Positions 17,977 through 26,325 of a DNA stretch of 64,000 nucleotides are shown piece by piece; the stretch's first letter is position 1, and each line of letters starts with the position of its first letter. The notes under the pieces were generated by a model that was not told where the DNA came from, did not search any database, and worked only from the letters and a program-made list of their open reading frames with translations. The position numbers and the translations under genes are program-made. The stretch is from Deltaproteobacteria bacterium (lineage in GTDB: Bacteria > Myxococcota_A > UBA796 > SXON01). The stretch covers positions 124,001 to 188,000 of the forward strand of contig CANFCK010000009.1 of NCBI GenBank assembly GCA_947445035.1, written 5' to 3'.

Positions 17977-18734
17977 GTCCCGCCGGCCTCGGCCGCCTTC
18001 ACCATCTGCCACCACCGCTCGAGCTGATCCAGCCCGGCGTCGGCCGGTTCTATTCCCGCGGCGGCCGCGTGCGCCTCGACTCCGCGGAATCGGTGTTCGA
18101 AGCGGCTGTTGGCCATGCGGAGCGCGTCCTCACCGGCCACGCCGACGTAGCGGCCGACGTTGGCCAGAGCCAGGAGCAGGTCCCCGTATTCGTGGGCGAT
18201 CTGGTCCGGGTCGGCGCTCTGGAGGGCCTCGGCCAGCTCGAGCCGCTCTTCGTCGACCTTGGCCATCACCCCGCCAAGGTCGGGCCACTCAAACCCGACG
18301 CCAGCCGCCTTTTCCGCGACGCGGTGGGCCCGCAACAGCGCCGGGAGGCCCACCGGCACTCCGTCGATGCGAGAGCGCCCCGCCCGCGCCTTACGACGCT
18401 CCCAAAGTGCGTGGCTGCCTTCGCCATCCGGCGAGCCACCGGCGTAGATGTTTGGATGCCGCTCTTTCATCTTGTCGGTGATGCCGCGCGCGACGTCGTC
18501 GAAGGTGAACTCGCCCCTGTCCTCGTACATTCGGGCGATCAGCACGATCTGGAAAAGCAGGTCGCCGAGCTCTTCGCGCACGTCAGCCGGGTCACCGCGG
18601 TCGATGGCGTCGAGGGCCTCGGCCGCTTCCTCCGCCAGATAGGGTCGCATGGTCCCGGGGGTTTGGGCTCGATCCCACGGGCACTCCAACCGCAAGCGAG
18701 CGACGAGGTCGCGGAGCTCCTGGACGGCGGCCAC
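17973..18734 (-). CDS. mazG: Nucleoside triphosphate pyrophosphohydrolase MazG
   Basis: House-cleaning NTP pyrophosphatase, 253 aa, close to the E. coli length. It has the two tandem MazG domains: the N-terminal one with LRLECPWDRAQTPGTMRPYL, EEAAEAL and REELGDLLFQIV, and the C-terminal one with RAHRVAEKAAGVGFEW, DEERLELAEAL and EYGDLLLALANV. The Glu/Asp residues of the ExxE-type helices bind Mg. The gene is the second of a lipoprotein-mazG-fxsA run; its start lies 3 bases from the lipoprotein stop, so co-transcription is likely. Confidence 0.95.
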   Translation of the reverse strand: MAAVQELRDLVARLRLECPWDRAQTPGTMRPYLAEEAAEALDAIDRGDPADVREELGDLLFQIVLIARMYEDRGEFTFDDVARGITDKMKERHPNIYAGGSPDGEGSHALWERRKARAGRSRIDGVPVGLPALLRAHRVAEKAAGVGFEWPDLGGVMAKVDEERLELAEALQSADPDQIAHEYGDLLLALANVGRYVGVAGEDALRMANSRFEHRFRGVEAHAAAAGIEPADAGLDQLERWWQMVKAAEAGGT

Positions 18735-18736
18735 GG

Positions 18737-19570
18737 CTACATCGGTGCGACAGTGATCGCGACGGCGGTGAGGACGGAAAGTTCGACCTCACCCTGCAGG
18801 AAGGGCTGCCCCTCCATCGCCAGCAGCGTCCCGGCGAGCACCCATCCGGACTCCTGGGGGAGCGCCGCGACCCAGACGTTGACGCTCGTTCCGGTGGCCA
18901 GGCCGGGGTTGTAGAGTTGGAGCGTGCCCGTTCCCTCGGCCTCGAACTCACCGAACCAGATGACCTGCAAGATCTCGGTGTCGGTCAGCTCCATTGGGGG
19001 GCGGTCGCCGTCGTCTTCGGTGGTGGTCCACGTGATTTCGCCGACGGCTTCGTTGAGAGGGGTCTTGTACGTGCTGGTGCCCGCAGTCAGGGTGCCGATC
19101 TCGCCGATGCTGTGGACGCCGCTTTCGGCGCTGAGATCGATGGTGCCGGAGTGCTCGCGCAGCAGCACGTCGACGGTCCGGGTTTCGCCACCGGTCAACG
19201 TGAGGGGCGCGTAGGGCACACCGTAGGGATTCTCGCCGGTGGCGAGCACGTAGAACGACGCCACCTCGGCCGTGAGGCTGCTGATTTCATAGTTGCCGTC
19301 GGCGTCGGTCTTGGCGGTGAGGCAGAGGTCGCGACAGATGTTCACGCGGAAGTTTTCCGCTGGGGCGCCGCCGTGGATGGTGATCCGCCCGGAGACGATC
19401 GCCTTGGTGGGGTCGGGGTCGGTGTCGGTGTCGGTGTCCGAATCGCTGTCGCTGTCCGAATCGGTGTCGGTGTCGGTGTCGGCATCGGCCGCGGTGTCGG
19501 CGGTGTCCGTGGCGGAATCGCCGGTACAGCCCAGGAGGAAGAAGGCCAGGGAGAGCGGCAATCGGTACAT
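18737..19570 (-). CDS. Lipoprotein with Asp/Ser/Thr repeat linker and carboxypeptidase-regulatory-like domain
   Basis: A 277-aa lipoprotein with signal MYRLPLSLAFFLLGC (lipobox LLGC, Cys15). A low-complexity linker of Asp-Thr and Asp-Ser pairs runs from about residue 18 to 52. Then a beta-sandwich resembling a carboxypeptidase-regulatory domain (AIVSGRITIHGG, then KTDADGNYEISSL), with a Cys pair in NICRDLCL. The C-terminal half is beta-rich and unrecognised. ATG 19570 is chosen because the upstream in-frame codons give no signal peptide. Acidic linkers of this kind are frequent in lipoproteins of uncultured Myxococcota. Probably a surface lipoprotein; function unknown. Confidence 0.8.
   Translation of the reverse strand: MYRLPLSLAFFLLGCTGDSATDTADTAADADTDTDTDSDSDSDSDTDTDTDPDPTKAIVSGRITIHGGAPAENFRVNICRDLCLTAKTDADGNYEISSLTAEVASFYVLATGENPYGVPYAPLTLTGGETRTVDVLLREHSGTIDLSAESGVHSIGEIGTLTAGTSTYKTPLNEAVGEITWTTTEDDGDRPPMELTDTEILQVIWFGEFEAEGTGTLQLYNPGLATGTSVNVWVAALPQESGWVLAGTLLAMEGQPFLQGEVELSVLTAVAITVAPM
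19411..19508. repeat. GGTGTC-type hexanucleotide tandem repeat
   Basis: A run of GGTGTC/GCTGTC/GAATC-like units (plus-strand reading) inside the lipoprotein gene, encoding the Asp-Thr/Asp-Ser linker. Copy-number change in steps of six would keep frame and alter linker length. Confidence 0.8.
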
Positions 19571-19647
19571 CTGTGCCACGTACACGGTTCGGGCGCGGAC
19601 CACAAGCGGGATCTGTCTGCGGGCGCGTTACGACTGGTGCGCCGCCG

Positions 19648-21129
19648 ATGTCCACGCCGCTTCCCACCCCCGAAGCCTTCGGGCCGTACGAGTTGCTCGA
19701 GAAGATCGCGACGGGCGGAATGGCCGAGGTTTTTCGGGCACGATCGCACGGGGCGATGGGGTTCGAGAAGATCCTCGTCATCAAGCGCATTCTCGACCAA
19801 CTCGCCAAGGACGAAGAGTTCCGCGAGCTCTTCAAGAACGAGGCGCGCATCGCCGCGGAGCTCTCGCACGTCAACATCGTGCAGGTCTTCGAGCTGGGCC
19901 AGCACGACGAACACCTGTACATCGCGATGGAATACGTGCACGGGCTGGACCTTGCTCGCCTTGCGTCTCGCGCCCGCCCTCTGGGGGACTTCCCAGTCAA
20001 TCTTGCGCTTTTCATCACCGGCGAGGTGCTCAAGGCCCTGGCCTACGCACACTCGCAGACCGATGGCGAAGGGCGGCCGTTGCACCTTGTGCATTGCGAC
20101 ATCTCACCCCAGAACGTGCTCATCAGCTTTTCGGGTGAGGTGAAGCTCACCGACTTCGGCATCAGCCGGGCGGCCGCACAGAAGGCCGAGCAGAGCGTGA
20201 TTCGCGGCAAGTACAGCTACATGTCGCCCGAGCAGGCGGAGTCTCGGGCGTTGGACGGCCGCAGCGATCTGTTCTCGCTGGGTACGATGCTCTATGAGCT
20301 CCTGACCGGTCGCCGTTTGTTCAAGGCGGCCAGTCGCGACGAGACGCTGGCGCGGGTGCGGCGGGCGGAAGTGCCGAGTCCGCGGCCCTACCGGAAGGAA
20401 ATCAGCGAAGACCTCGAAGGGTTTCTGCTCAAGATTCTGTCGCGACACCAGGGAGATCGCTTCCGGGACGCGTACGAGATGCTGGAAGCGCTCTCCAAGC
20501 TGATCCTCACCGAGGGGCACCGCGGCACCAACAGCGACCTCGCGGCCTACCTTCGCGACGTGATCGAGGCGGCCAACGCGAACGCGAACCCCGCGGCATC
20601 GCCCCGTGCGGCCTCGGCGGGTCGGCAAGGCGTCCCCACCCCGTTGGTCGCGCTGGCTATCGAGGCGTCGCCCCCGCCACGCTCGATCGCCTCGCCGCGG
20701 CACTCGATCCCAGCGCTCACCCAAGAATGGCTGGCGGTCATCGAGGAAACGCAGGGCGAGGTGTGGGAACGGGGTGAGGGGAGCCTCCTGGTCGTCTGGC
20801 TGGCCGCCGAGGGGTTCAAGGAGGCGGTCTCGCGCTGCGTCCGCGCAGCCTCCCAACTGCAGCGGCTCACGGGCCAGGCCGGGTATCGCCTGTCCGCGGG
20901 CATCGCTCCCGGCGTGGCGCGGATTCGCCCCGACGACGCCCGCCCGGCCGAGGGTTGGGAGCTGTCGGGGCCGTTTTACCTGGCGCGGTGGATGATGAAC
21001 CTCAGCGCGCATCGGGGCCGAATCCTGCTCACCGAAGTGGGCGCCAAGCAGATTGATCAGCCGACGGTGATGTTGGGCAGGATCCCCATCCAGGGCAACC
21101 GCTACATCAACCTGCACGAGGTGGCGTAG
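19648..21129 (+). CDS. Eukaryotic-type Ser/Thr protein kinase with degenerate class III cyclase-like C-terminal domain
   Basis: A 493-aa soluble signalling protein. The kinase domain (12-285) has Gly-rich loop IATGGMAEVFRA, Lys46 in VIKRI, catalytic Asp151 in HCDISPQNVL (HCD in place of HRD), DFG at 169-171, and a GKYSYMSPEQ activation segment. After a linker comes a second module (about 360-493) whose strand order matches class III nucleotide cyclases: GEVWERGEGSLLVVWLA, then LSAGIAPGVARI, then LSGPFYLARWMMNLSAHRGR and ILLTEV. The catalytic metal-binding Asp residues are not evident, so it is probably a regulatory nucleotide-binding or dimerisation domain. ATG 19648 directly precedes the kinase fold. 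It overlaps the convergent exonuclease gene by 23 bases. Confidence 0.9.
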   Translation: MSTPLPTPEAFGPYELLEKIATGGMAEVFRARSHGAMGFEKILVIKRILDQLAKDEEFRELFKNEARIAAELSHVNIVQVFELGQHDEHLYIAMEYVHGLDLARLASRARPLGDFPVNLALFITGEVLKALAYAHSQTDGEGRPLHLVHCDISPQNVLISFSGEVKLTDFGISRAAAQKAEQSVIRGKYSYMSPEQAESRALDGRSDLFSLGTMLYELLTGRRLFKAASRDETLARVRRAEVPSPRPYRKEISEDLEGFLLKILSRHQGDRFRDAYEMLEALSKLILTEGHRGTNSDLAAYLRDVIEAANANANPAASPRAASAGRQGVPTPLVALAIEASPPPRSIASPRHSIPALTQEWLAVIEETQGEVWERGEGSLLVVWLAAEGFKEAVSRCVRAASQLQRLTGQAGYRLSAGIAPGVARIRPDDARPAEGWELSGPFYLARWMMNLSAHRGRILLTEVGAKQIDQPTVMLGRIPIQGNRYINLHEVA

Positions 21130-21919
21130 GTTCTTCGCTCACGATGCGCAGGCGGTCCACCCGGAAGGTGCGATCGGCGTCGCGGAGGTGGCACCAGGCG
21201 GCGACGGTAGACCGGTTGACCTTCTGGACGGTGATAAGGCGACGGGTGGCCGGGCGGTCCGGGAACTCCCCGCTGACGTAGTCGACCAAGAGCGACACCC
21301 GTAAGGTGCGAGAGGACTCCAGGCGCTCCAGGACGGCGTTGTGCTCTGCTCGCGAGCGCCGCCGACACAGCTGCTGGATCGTGTCCAGTCCAGCCTGGCC
21401 GGTGGGGTCGGCCACCCGGGCGAGGGCCTGCACCAGCGCCCATGTCGCTCGCGCGTCGTCCAGGGCCCGGTGGGCCTGTTCCCGTCGTAAGTCAAAGAGC
21501 CGACAGAGCGTGCTGAGCCGGTGATCGCCGATGGCCAGGACCCTCCGCGCCAGGCCGAGCGTGTCCACCACCGGGGGGGTTGGGGCGGCTCGGCCGACGA
21601 GCGCACACTCCGCCTGGAGGAAGGATAGGTCGAAGGCTGCGTTATGAGCGACGAGCACCGCCCCTTCAAGCCGGCGCTCCAGCTCGCCGAGCACGTCGGG
21701 AAATCCCGGCCGGCCCGCCAACATCGCATCAGTGATCCCGTGGATGTGCGTGGCACCGACGCGACGACCGGGGTCCACCAGCGTGTGCCAGAGCTCCGGC
21801 TCCTCACCCGGGCGCCCGCGGACAACGGCCACCTCGATGACCCGGTCCCCGCGCGCCGGAGAGAGCCCCGTGGTCTCAAAATCGAGGGCCGCGAGCGGAA
21901 GTTCGAGAAAGGGCGTCAC
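21107..21919 (-). CDS. DnaQ-like 3'-5' exonuclease fused to a WYL-like domain
   Basis: A 270-aa protein. Residues 1-170 are a DEDDh exonuclease: DFETTGL (Asp, Glu), VAHNAAFDLSFL (Asp), and HRALDDARATW (His, Asp). Residues about 205-265 have the strand pattern of a WYL domain: LLVDYVSGE, RRLITVQKVNRSTVAAWC, HLRDADRTFRVDRLRIV, including the characteristic RTFRxDRI-like ending. WYL domains bind nucleic acid or nucleotide ligands and usually sit on transcription regulators. The start ATG overlaps the stop of the PHP lipoprotein gene (ATGA). The exonuclease part is firm, the WYL part likely. It could be a DNA-repair or defence exonuclease whose tail senses single-stranded DNA; that role is inferred. 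Confidence 0.85.
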   Translation of the reverse strand: MTPFLELPLAALDFETTGLSPARGDRVIEVAVVRGRPGEEPELWHTLVDPGRRVGATHIHGITDAMLAGRPGFPDVLGELERRLEGAVLVAHNAAFDLSFLQAECALVGRAAPTPPVVDTLGLARRVLAIGDHRLSTLCRLFDLRREQAHRALDDARATWALVQALARVADPTGQAGLDTIQQLCRRRSRAEHNAVLERLESSRTLRVSLLVDYVSGEFPDRPATRRLITVQKVNRSTVAAWCHLRDADRTFRVDRLRIVSEEPTPPRAG

Positions 21920-24882
21920 CCGGGCTCGATCGGCTCGCGCATGAACTCGGGGATGCCCGGCGGGGCGATCAGCCCGTCTCCATCGACGTCGACGAAGATC
22001 GGGTTGGTGAGCGCGAAGGGGAAAACCGGGCCGTCGCGGGGCACCGGCACACCGGCGGAGAGGAAGGCGCCGACCGTCGGGACGGACGACAGGGCCTCGA
22101 TCACGACGTCTTGAAGCTCGACCGGGGGAATGTCGACCGGGGAAAAGACCGGGGAGAGGTCGTCGTCACCCATCGCAATGATCACGAACCAGCTGTCTTT
22201 GGTGACCTCGACGTCGAGCGTTTCGCGCATCTTGATGACGTCAGGATCCAGCCCCGACCACTCGTGAATCAGCAGGCCGTTCTGGTACAGCTCGACGCGG
22301 TCGACCGTCATCCACGTGGGCGCCTGGATTTCCACGCTCAAGGTGACCACCCCGTCGTCCACGGTGACGGTGTCGCCTACGATCGCGCCGTCCTCGGCCT
22401 CAAAGCGAACGAACGGACCGTAGCTCGCGACGACGTGCCCCGCCTTGACCGCATCGGCGACGGCCTGCTCGTCGAGGCCGCCCGGCTCGTCGCGATCGAC
22501 GTAGACGTAGTTTCGGGGGCAGCCCGCTTCGATCGAGAACCGGCTGTGGGTGTCGGAGTTGCCGAGGGCGGTGACCCGGATCCCGGTGTTCAGCATCGTG
22601 AACCAGTCGTCCACCTGGCCGTCGTGGCCATAGCCCAAGCGGTACACGTCTTGATCGAGGTCGATCTGCTCGGTGCCCGTGCGCTTCACCATGTCGTAGG
22701 CGGTGAGCGGCCAACCTTGCGCGTACGCGTCGAGCTCAGGCTGGGTGGGCGTCCGGATGATGTCGAAGCGTTTGCCGTTGAGCAGCTCCAACGCTTCGTA
22801 GGCGGTGGTGAAGTTCGCCGGATCCTTCAGGATCGGGTTGGCGAAGGCGAGGGTTGGCGTCGAGACCAGACCGTCGTAGGCGCTGAACCCGAACTGGTCG
22901 AAATAGCCGAGGATGCCGTCGCGGGGATGCGCCACGAACCGTAGCGGCTCATACCCAGCCTGGACGCCGAGACTTTCGAGCTCGGTGAGGATTTCGCCCG
23001 GGGGCATGCCGGTCCAGTCGAAGGCGCCGCCCTGGTCGAGGAGGGTGTCGTTGCCGAGGGGCATCCCGATGAAGTGACCGATCTCGAGGGTCGTGGTTTC
23101 GAGGCCGACCGCCGTCTTCACGAACCCTTCGAGGCCGAGCGCCTGGACCACCGGCGCGTAGTCGGTGAGGTAGTCGTGGTCCGAGCTGCTGAAGAACTCC
23201 ACCCCCTCTGCAACCATGGTGACGACGCGGTTTTCGAGGGACACCCCGCTGTCGAAGCTGTTCGCCGCGTGCACGTGGAAGTCGGCGCTGATCCAGCCGT
23301 CGGTCTCCACGGTATGCAGCACCTGAAGCGTCAGGCTGGCGCGACCGTCGGCACCGATGGTGAACGGCTCCGACTCGTCAAGCTCGTACTCCAGGCCGCG
23401 GCTGGCGATGGCGCGGTAGGTGCCCGGTGGCAGCGTCGTTCTGCCCTCGCCATGGGGGAGGAAGAAGACGGCGGAGGCGCCGCCGTTGATGATGGTGTCG
23501 CCGTAGTCGGGGGCCAGCACGCTCGAACCGCTGTCTGGGAAAATGGTGACCTTGGCCGGGACGAGCCGGCCGGTCTCGTCGACGACGTCCACGTCGAGCT
23601 GTCCGGCGCGCCCGGCGCCGAGGACCAACGTCTGGGTCTTGCCTTCTGCGACCTCGATGCTGACGCGCTTCCCGTCGGGGCGCCCCTCCTGATGCACCAG
23701 CAGCTCGTAGCTGCCGGGCGGCAATAAACCGCCGAAGCTGCCGTCCTTCTGGGTGTCGTCGCCGACGTCACTTTCCCATTGGTTCCAGGGTTTGTCGCCC
23801 CCGGCTTCGAACACCAGGACGCTCGCGCCGGAGACCGCGACGCCGCTCCCTTCTTCGAGGACAAAGCCGTTGACCGTGCCGTGGGGCAGCTCCCGTGCTT
23901 CGATCAGCGCGTCCAGGGCGCTGCCGACGTCCCCGCGGCCGATCGCGAACCAACGGGTGTACTGGAAAGACTGGCCGCCATGGAAGCGATCGTAGTCCTC
24001 GTCGCCTTCGCCAGTGTCCCCCGAATCGGTGACCGCGCCGATCTGGCCGGCGCCGAAGGTGGCCGTCTGGGACGAGGTGAAGAGCGGCACGAAGAGGTCG
24101 CCGCCCTCCGCCATCGTGGCGTAGGAGACGCCATCGCCAACGCCGGCGAGGAACGCGTACCGGAACGGGCTGGTAAAGGTGTTCTTGCCGGCGTGCACGG
24201 CGTCGTAGACCAGTTGGTCCTCGTCAAATCCGCCGCCGGGTGCAAAGACATCGACGCTGCCGCCCTGAAGGTAGAAGTCGCCGAATGCGAGGCCGCTGAC
24301 CATCGCGTAGTCGAGCAGCGGAAGCTGGGTCGTCGAGCCGGGCAGCTCCGTCGCGGTCGTGAATGTCGGGGTCAGCGATGCGGTGGTGACGATCTTCACT
24401 GCCGGCGAGCCCGGAGCGAGAATGTAGTCGTTGGTGATGGTGAATTCAGGCTGGTCGACGATGGCCCAAAGCGGCTGCAGCATCGTCAAAAAAGGGGTTC
24501 CGACGCCGGTTGCGCGAACCACCGCCGCTTCCGTGGCGCTGCCAGCCGACAGCACGATCACCTCGCCCTCGGTGTCGACCGCGGCGATGTTCATGTTGAC
24601 CGTGGAGAAGAACTCCGCGATCTGGTCGTTTCCATGGCCGGCGGCGTACTTCGGGTCGGCGCGTCGGAGGTCGGCGTCGCACAGCGTCCCGCCGAACGGA
24701 GAGGGGCCCATCGAATAGCGAGGCCCGAGGATCGCGACGCGGATGCGGTCGTTTTCGAGCAGGAAGTCCCCCGGGCGCGCCGTTGCCTTTGGACCCCCGA
24801 TGGTGTCGCTCAACGTTTCGATCGGGCGGGCCGAGGCCCATTCGGACGAGGTGGAGCAGGCGAACAGCGCGAAGATGAGCAT
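21916..24882 (-). CDS. PHP/CehA-type metallohydrolase lipoprotein
   Basis: A 988-aa envelope protein. Signal MLIFALFAC gives a lipobox Cys9. The N-terminal 400 residues form a beta-rich sandwich region; carboxypeptidase-regulatory-like folds follow (GTVNGFVLEEG; GSFGGLLPPGSYELLV). A PHP metallohydrolase domain of the CehA/McbA type then has HxH in DFHVHAANSFDSG, DHD in FSSSDHDYLTDYAP, FVAHPRDG and ALGNSDTHS. It ends in a beta domain (VDRVELYQNGLLI). Similar proteins are predicted phosphoesterases or peptidase-like hydrolases; the substrate is unknown. An alternative ATG at 24921 would add 13 residues (including two Arg) and overlap the divergent porin start codon. It is translationally coupled to the exonuclease gene. 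Confidence 0.82.
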   Translation of the reverse strand: MLIFALFACSTSSEWASARPIETLSDTIGGPKATARPGDFLLENDRIRVAILGPRYSMGPSPFGGTLCDADLRRADPKYAAGHGNDQIAEFFSTVNMNIAAVDTEGEVIVLSAGSATEAAVVRATGVGTPFLTMLQPLWAIVDQPEFTITNDYILAPGSPAVKIVTTASLTPTFTTATELPGSTTQLPLLDYAMVSGLAFGDFYLQGGSVDVFAPGGGFDEDQLVYDAVHAGKNTFTSPFRYAFLAGVGDGVSYATMAEGGDLFVPLFTSSQTATFGAGQIGAVTDSGDTGEGDEDYDRFHGGQSFQYTRWFAIGRGDVGSALDALIEARELPHGTVNGFVLEEGSGVAVSGASVLVFEAGGDKPWNQWESDVGDDTQKDGSFGGLLPPGSYELLVHQEGRPDGKRVSIEVAEGKTQTLVLGAGRAGQLDVDVVDETGRLVPAKVTIFPDSGSSVLAPDYGDTIINGGASAVFFLPHGEGRTTLPPGTYRAIASRGLEYELDESEPFTIGADGRASLTLQVLHTVETDGWISADFHVHAANSFDSGVSLENRVVTMVAEGVEFFSSSDHDYLTDYAPVVQALGLEGFVKTAVGLETTTLEIGHFIGMPLGNDTLLDQGGAFDWTGMPPGEILTELESLGVQAGYEPLRFVAHPRDGILGYFDQFGFSAYDGLVSTPTLAFANPILKDPANFTTAYEALELLNGKRFDIIRTPTQPELDAYAQGWPLTAYDMVKRTGTEQIDLDQDVYRLGYGHDGQVDDWFTMLNTGIRVTALGNSDTHSRFSIEAGCPRNYVYVDRDEPGGLDEQAVADAVKAGHVVASYGPFVRFEAEDGAIVGDTVTVDDGVVTLSVEIQAPTWMTVDRVELYQNGLLIHEWSGLDPDVIKMRETLDVEVTKDSWFVIIAMGDDDLSPVFSPVDIPPVELQDVVIEALSSVPTVGAFLSAGVPVPRDGPVFPFALTNPIFVDVDGDGLIAPPGIPEFMREPIEPG

Positions 24883-24919
24883 GGTGTGGTGTACGATATC
24901 GCTCCGAGCACGAACGACC

Positions 24920-25999
24920 ATGCCCCTCTTCATCGCGGCCCTCTGTTTCTCCACCGCACACGCCGAAGATGCGTCTCCGGCGCCCGCCGCCGCCGGGAGT
25001 TTCCCCTTCGCGGTGGACGGCGCGGCGGTCCGACCCATCGCCCTCGCGCAGGTCTGGCTCACGGCCTACGACATGGACGCCGACGCCCAGGCCGACGCCA
25101 GCGGCTACGGCGATCCTGAGGACGACCCGGGTTTGAAGATCAAGCGGGTTCGGGTGGGCCTCGCCGGCGACATCAAGAAGTGGAAATACCGGATTACCCT
25201 GGGCACCAGCGCCCCGTACGACGGCTTGGACGAGCCCGCGGAGCCCATCGAAGTCGTGGACGCGTGGGTGGGCGTAGAGCCGGTCAAGGGCCTCGATGTC
25301 CGCGTTGGCCGTACCAAGGTGCCTTTTTCGCGGGACCAGCTCATCGGCGCGGGCGAACTGACGTTCACCGAGCGCGGCGTCGCGTCGGAGCACCTGGTTC
25401 CGGACCGGACGTTGGGGCTTACCGCGGCGCTGAAGCGGGGCGGCGGTGCGGTCCATCTCGGCGTTTTCAACTCCGCTGGCGACCTTTTCGGCGATGTCAC
25501 CCCGGGCAAGCTGTTTGCCGGGCGGGTGGAGTGGGATGTGGGCAAAGCCAACACCTACAAGACCTGGGGCGATCGGAAGGAGTTCGGGCTCGGAATCGGG
25601 GCCAACGCCTTCTACGAGATCGGCGTCGCGACCGATACCTGGGCGGTGGGCGGCGACATGATGCTCCGCGCTGCGGGCCTGTCGCTCCTGGTCGATGGGG
25701 CCTTCAGCCATCTGGCCCCAACCGCGACCTCGGTGGATTCGCCGGAGGTGTGGGCCGAGACCGACCGCTTCGGAGTGACGGGCCAACTCTCCTATCAGGC
25801 CGGTCCCATCGAGCCCGCCGTGCGGTTTTCGCTCTTCGACGACAGCACGCTCGGCCAGTACTCGCATCTGCTGATCGGCGGCGCCTGGCACACCGCAGAG
25901 GACCACGTGCGCATCGGGCTCGGCTACGAGATGCGCCTGGAAGGGCAGGACCCCGTCGACAACGACACCGCACGCCTCTGGGCCCAGTTTCAGCTGTAG
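24920..25999 (+). CDS. Outer-membrane porin (phosphate-selective porin O/P-like)
   Basis: A 359-aa outer-membrane barrel with signal MPLFIAALCFSTAHA. The mature part begins with an acidic linker, then strands typical of OprO/OprP-type porins: KIKRVRVGLAGDIKKWKYRI, VVDAWVGVEPVKGLDVRVGR, and TKVPFSRDQLIG, which resembles the conserved 'G-x-x-K-x-P-F-S' turn. The chain ends RLWAQFQL, with a penultimate aromatic pattern typical of barrels. The start ATG at 24920 immediately precedes the signal. It is divergent from the PHP lipoprotein gene with 37 bases between. The true solute is unknown; phosphate selectivity is a family label only. Confidence 0.8.
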   Translation: MPLFIAALCFSTAHAEDASPAPAAAGSFPFAVDGAAVRPIALAQVWLTAYDMDADAQADASGYGDPEDDPGLKIKRVRVGLAGDIKKWKYRITLGTSAPYDGLDEPAEPIEVVDAWVGVEPVKGLDVRVGRTKVPFSRDQLIGAGELTFTERGVASEHLVPDRTLGLTAALKRGGGAVHLGVFNSAGDLFGDVTPGKLFAGRVEWDVGKANTYKTWGDRKEFGLGIGANAFYEIGVATDTWAVGGDMMLRAAGLSLLVDGAFSHLAPTATSVDSPEVWAETDRFGVTGQLSYQAGPIEPAVRFSLFDDSTLGQYSHLLIGGAWHTAEDHVRIGLGYEMRLEGQDPVDNDTARLWAQFQL

Positions 26000-26001
26000 C
26001 C

Positions 26002-26319
26002 ATGCGCGTTCCCGCCCTCAAGGAGCCGACGTTTCGGACCCGGGATGGGCAGTGGGTGTCGTTGGACACGCTCGTAGCCAGAGTGGTGGAGCGCCTCGAC
26101 GGCGACATCAGTCTGCTCGTCGCCAAGGGCATCATCCAGGTCGCGCGCACCGCCGTTTCGGTGCTGGAGACCGTGGAAATCGGCGTCTTGGCGCGGGATG
26201 TCACGCTGTCGCTTCGGCCCTCCCACATCGTGGTGACGCCACCGGTGGTCAACGCCGTGCTGCTGGCCTACGTGACCGAGGTCGAGCTGCTGGGGGTGGT
26301 CCAGATTGCGGAGGGGTGA
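26002..26319 (+). CDS. Hypothetical protein, 105 aa
   Basis: I do not recognise this family. The protein starts MRVPALKEPTFRTRDGQW, has a predicted helix-rich middle (DTLVARVVERLDGDISLLVAKGIIQVART) and hydrophobic beta-like strands towards the end (HIVVTPPVVNAVLLAYVTEVELLGVV). No signal peptide, no Cys, no obvious catalytic motif. It begins 2 bases after the porin stop, so it is probably co-transcribed with it, and ends 6 bases before the convergent kinase gene. Codon use resembles that of its neighbours, which supports it being real. Confidence 0.65.
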   Translation: MRVPALKEPTFRTRDGQWVSLDTLVARVVERLDGDISLLVAKGIIQVARTAVSVLETVEIGVLARDVTLSLRPSHIVVTPPVVNAVLLAYVTEVELLGVVQIAEG

Positions 26320-26325
26320 TGACCC

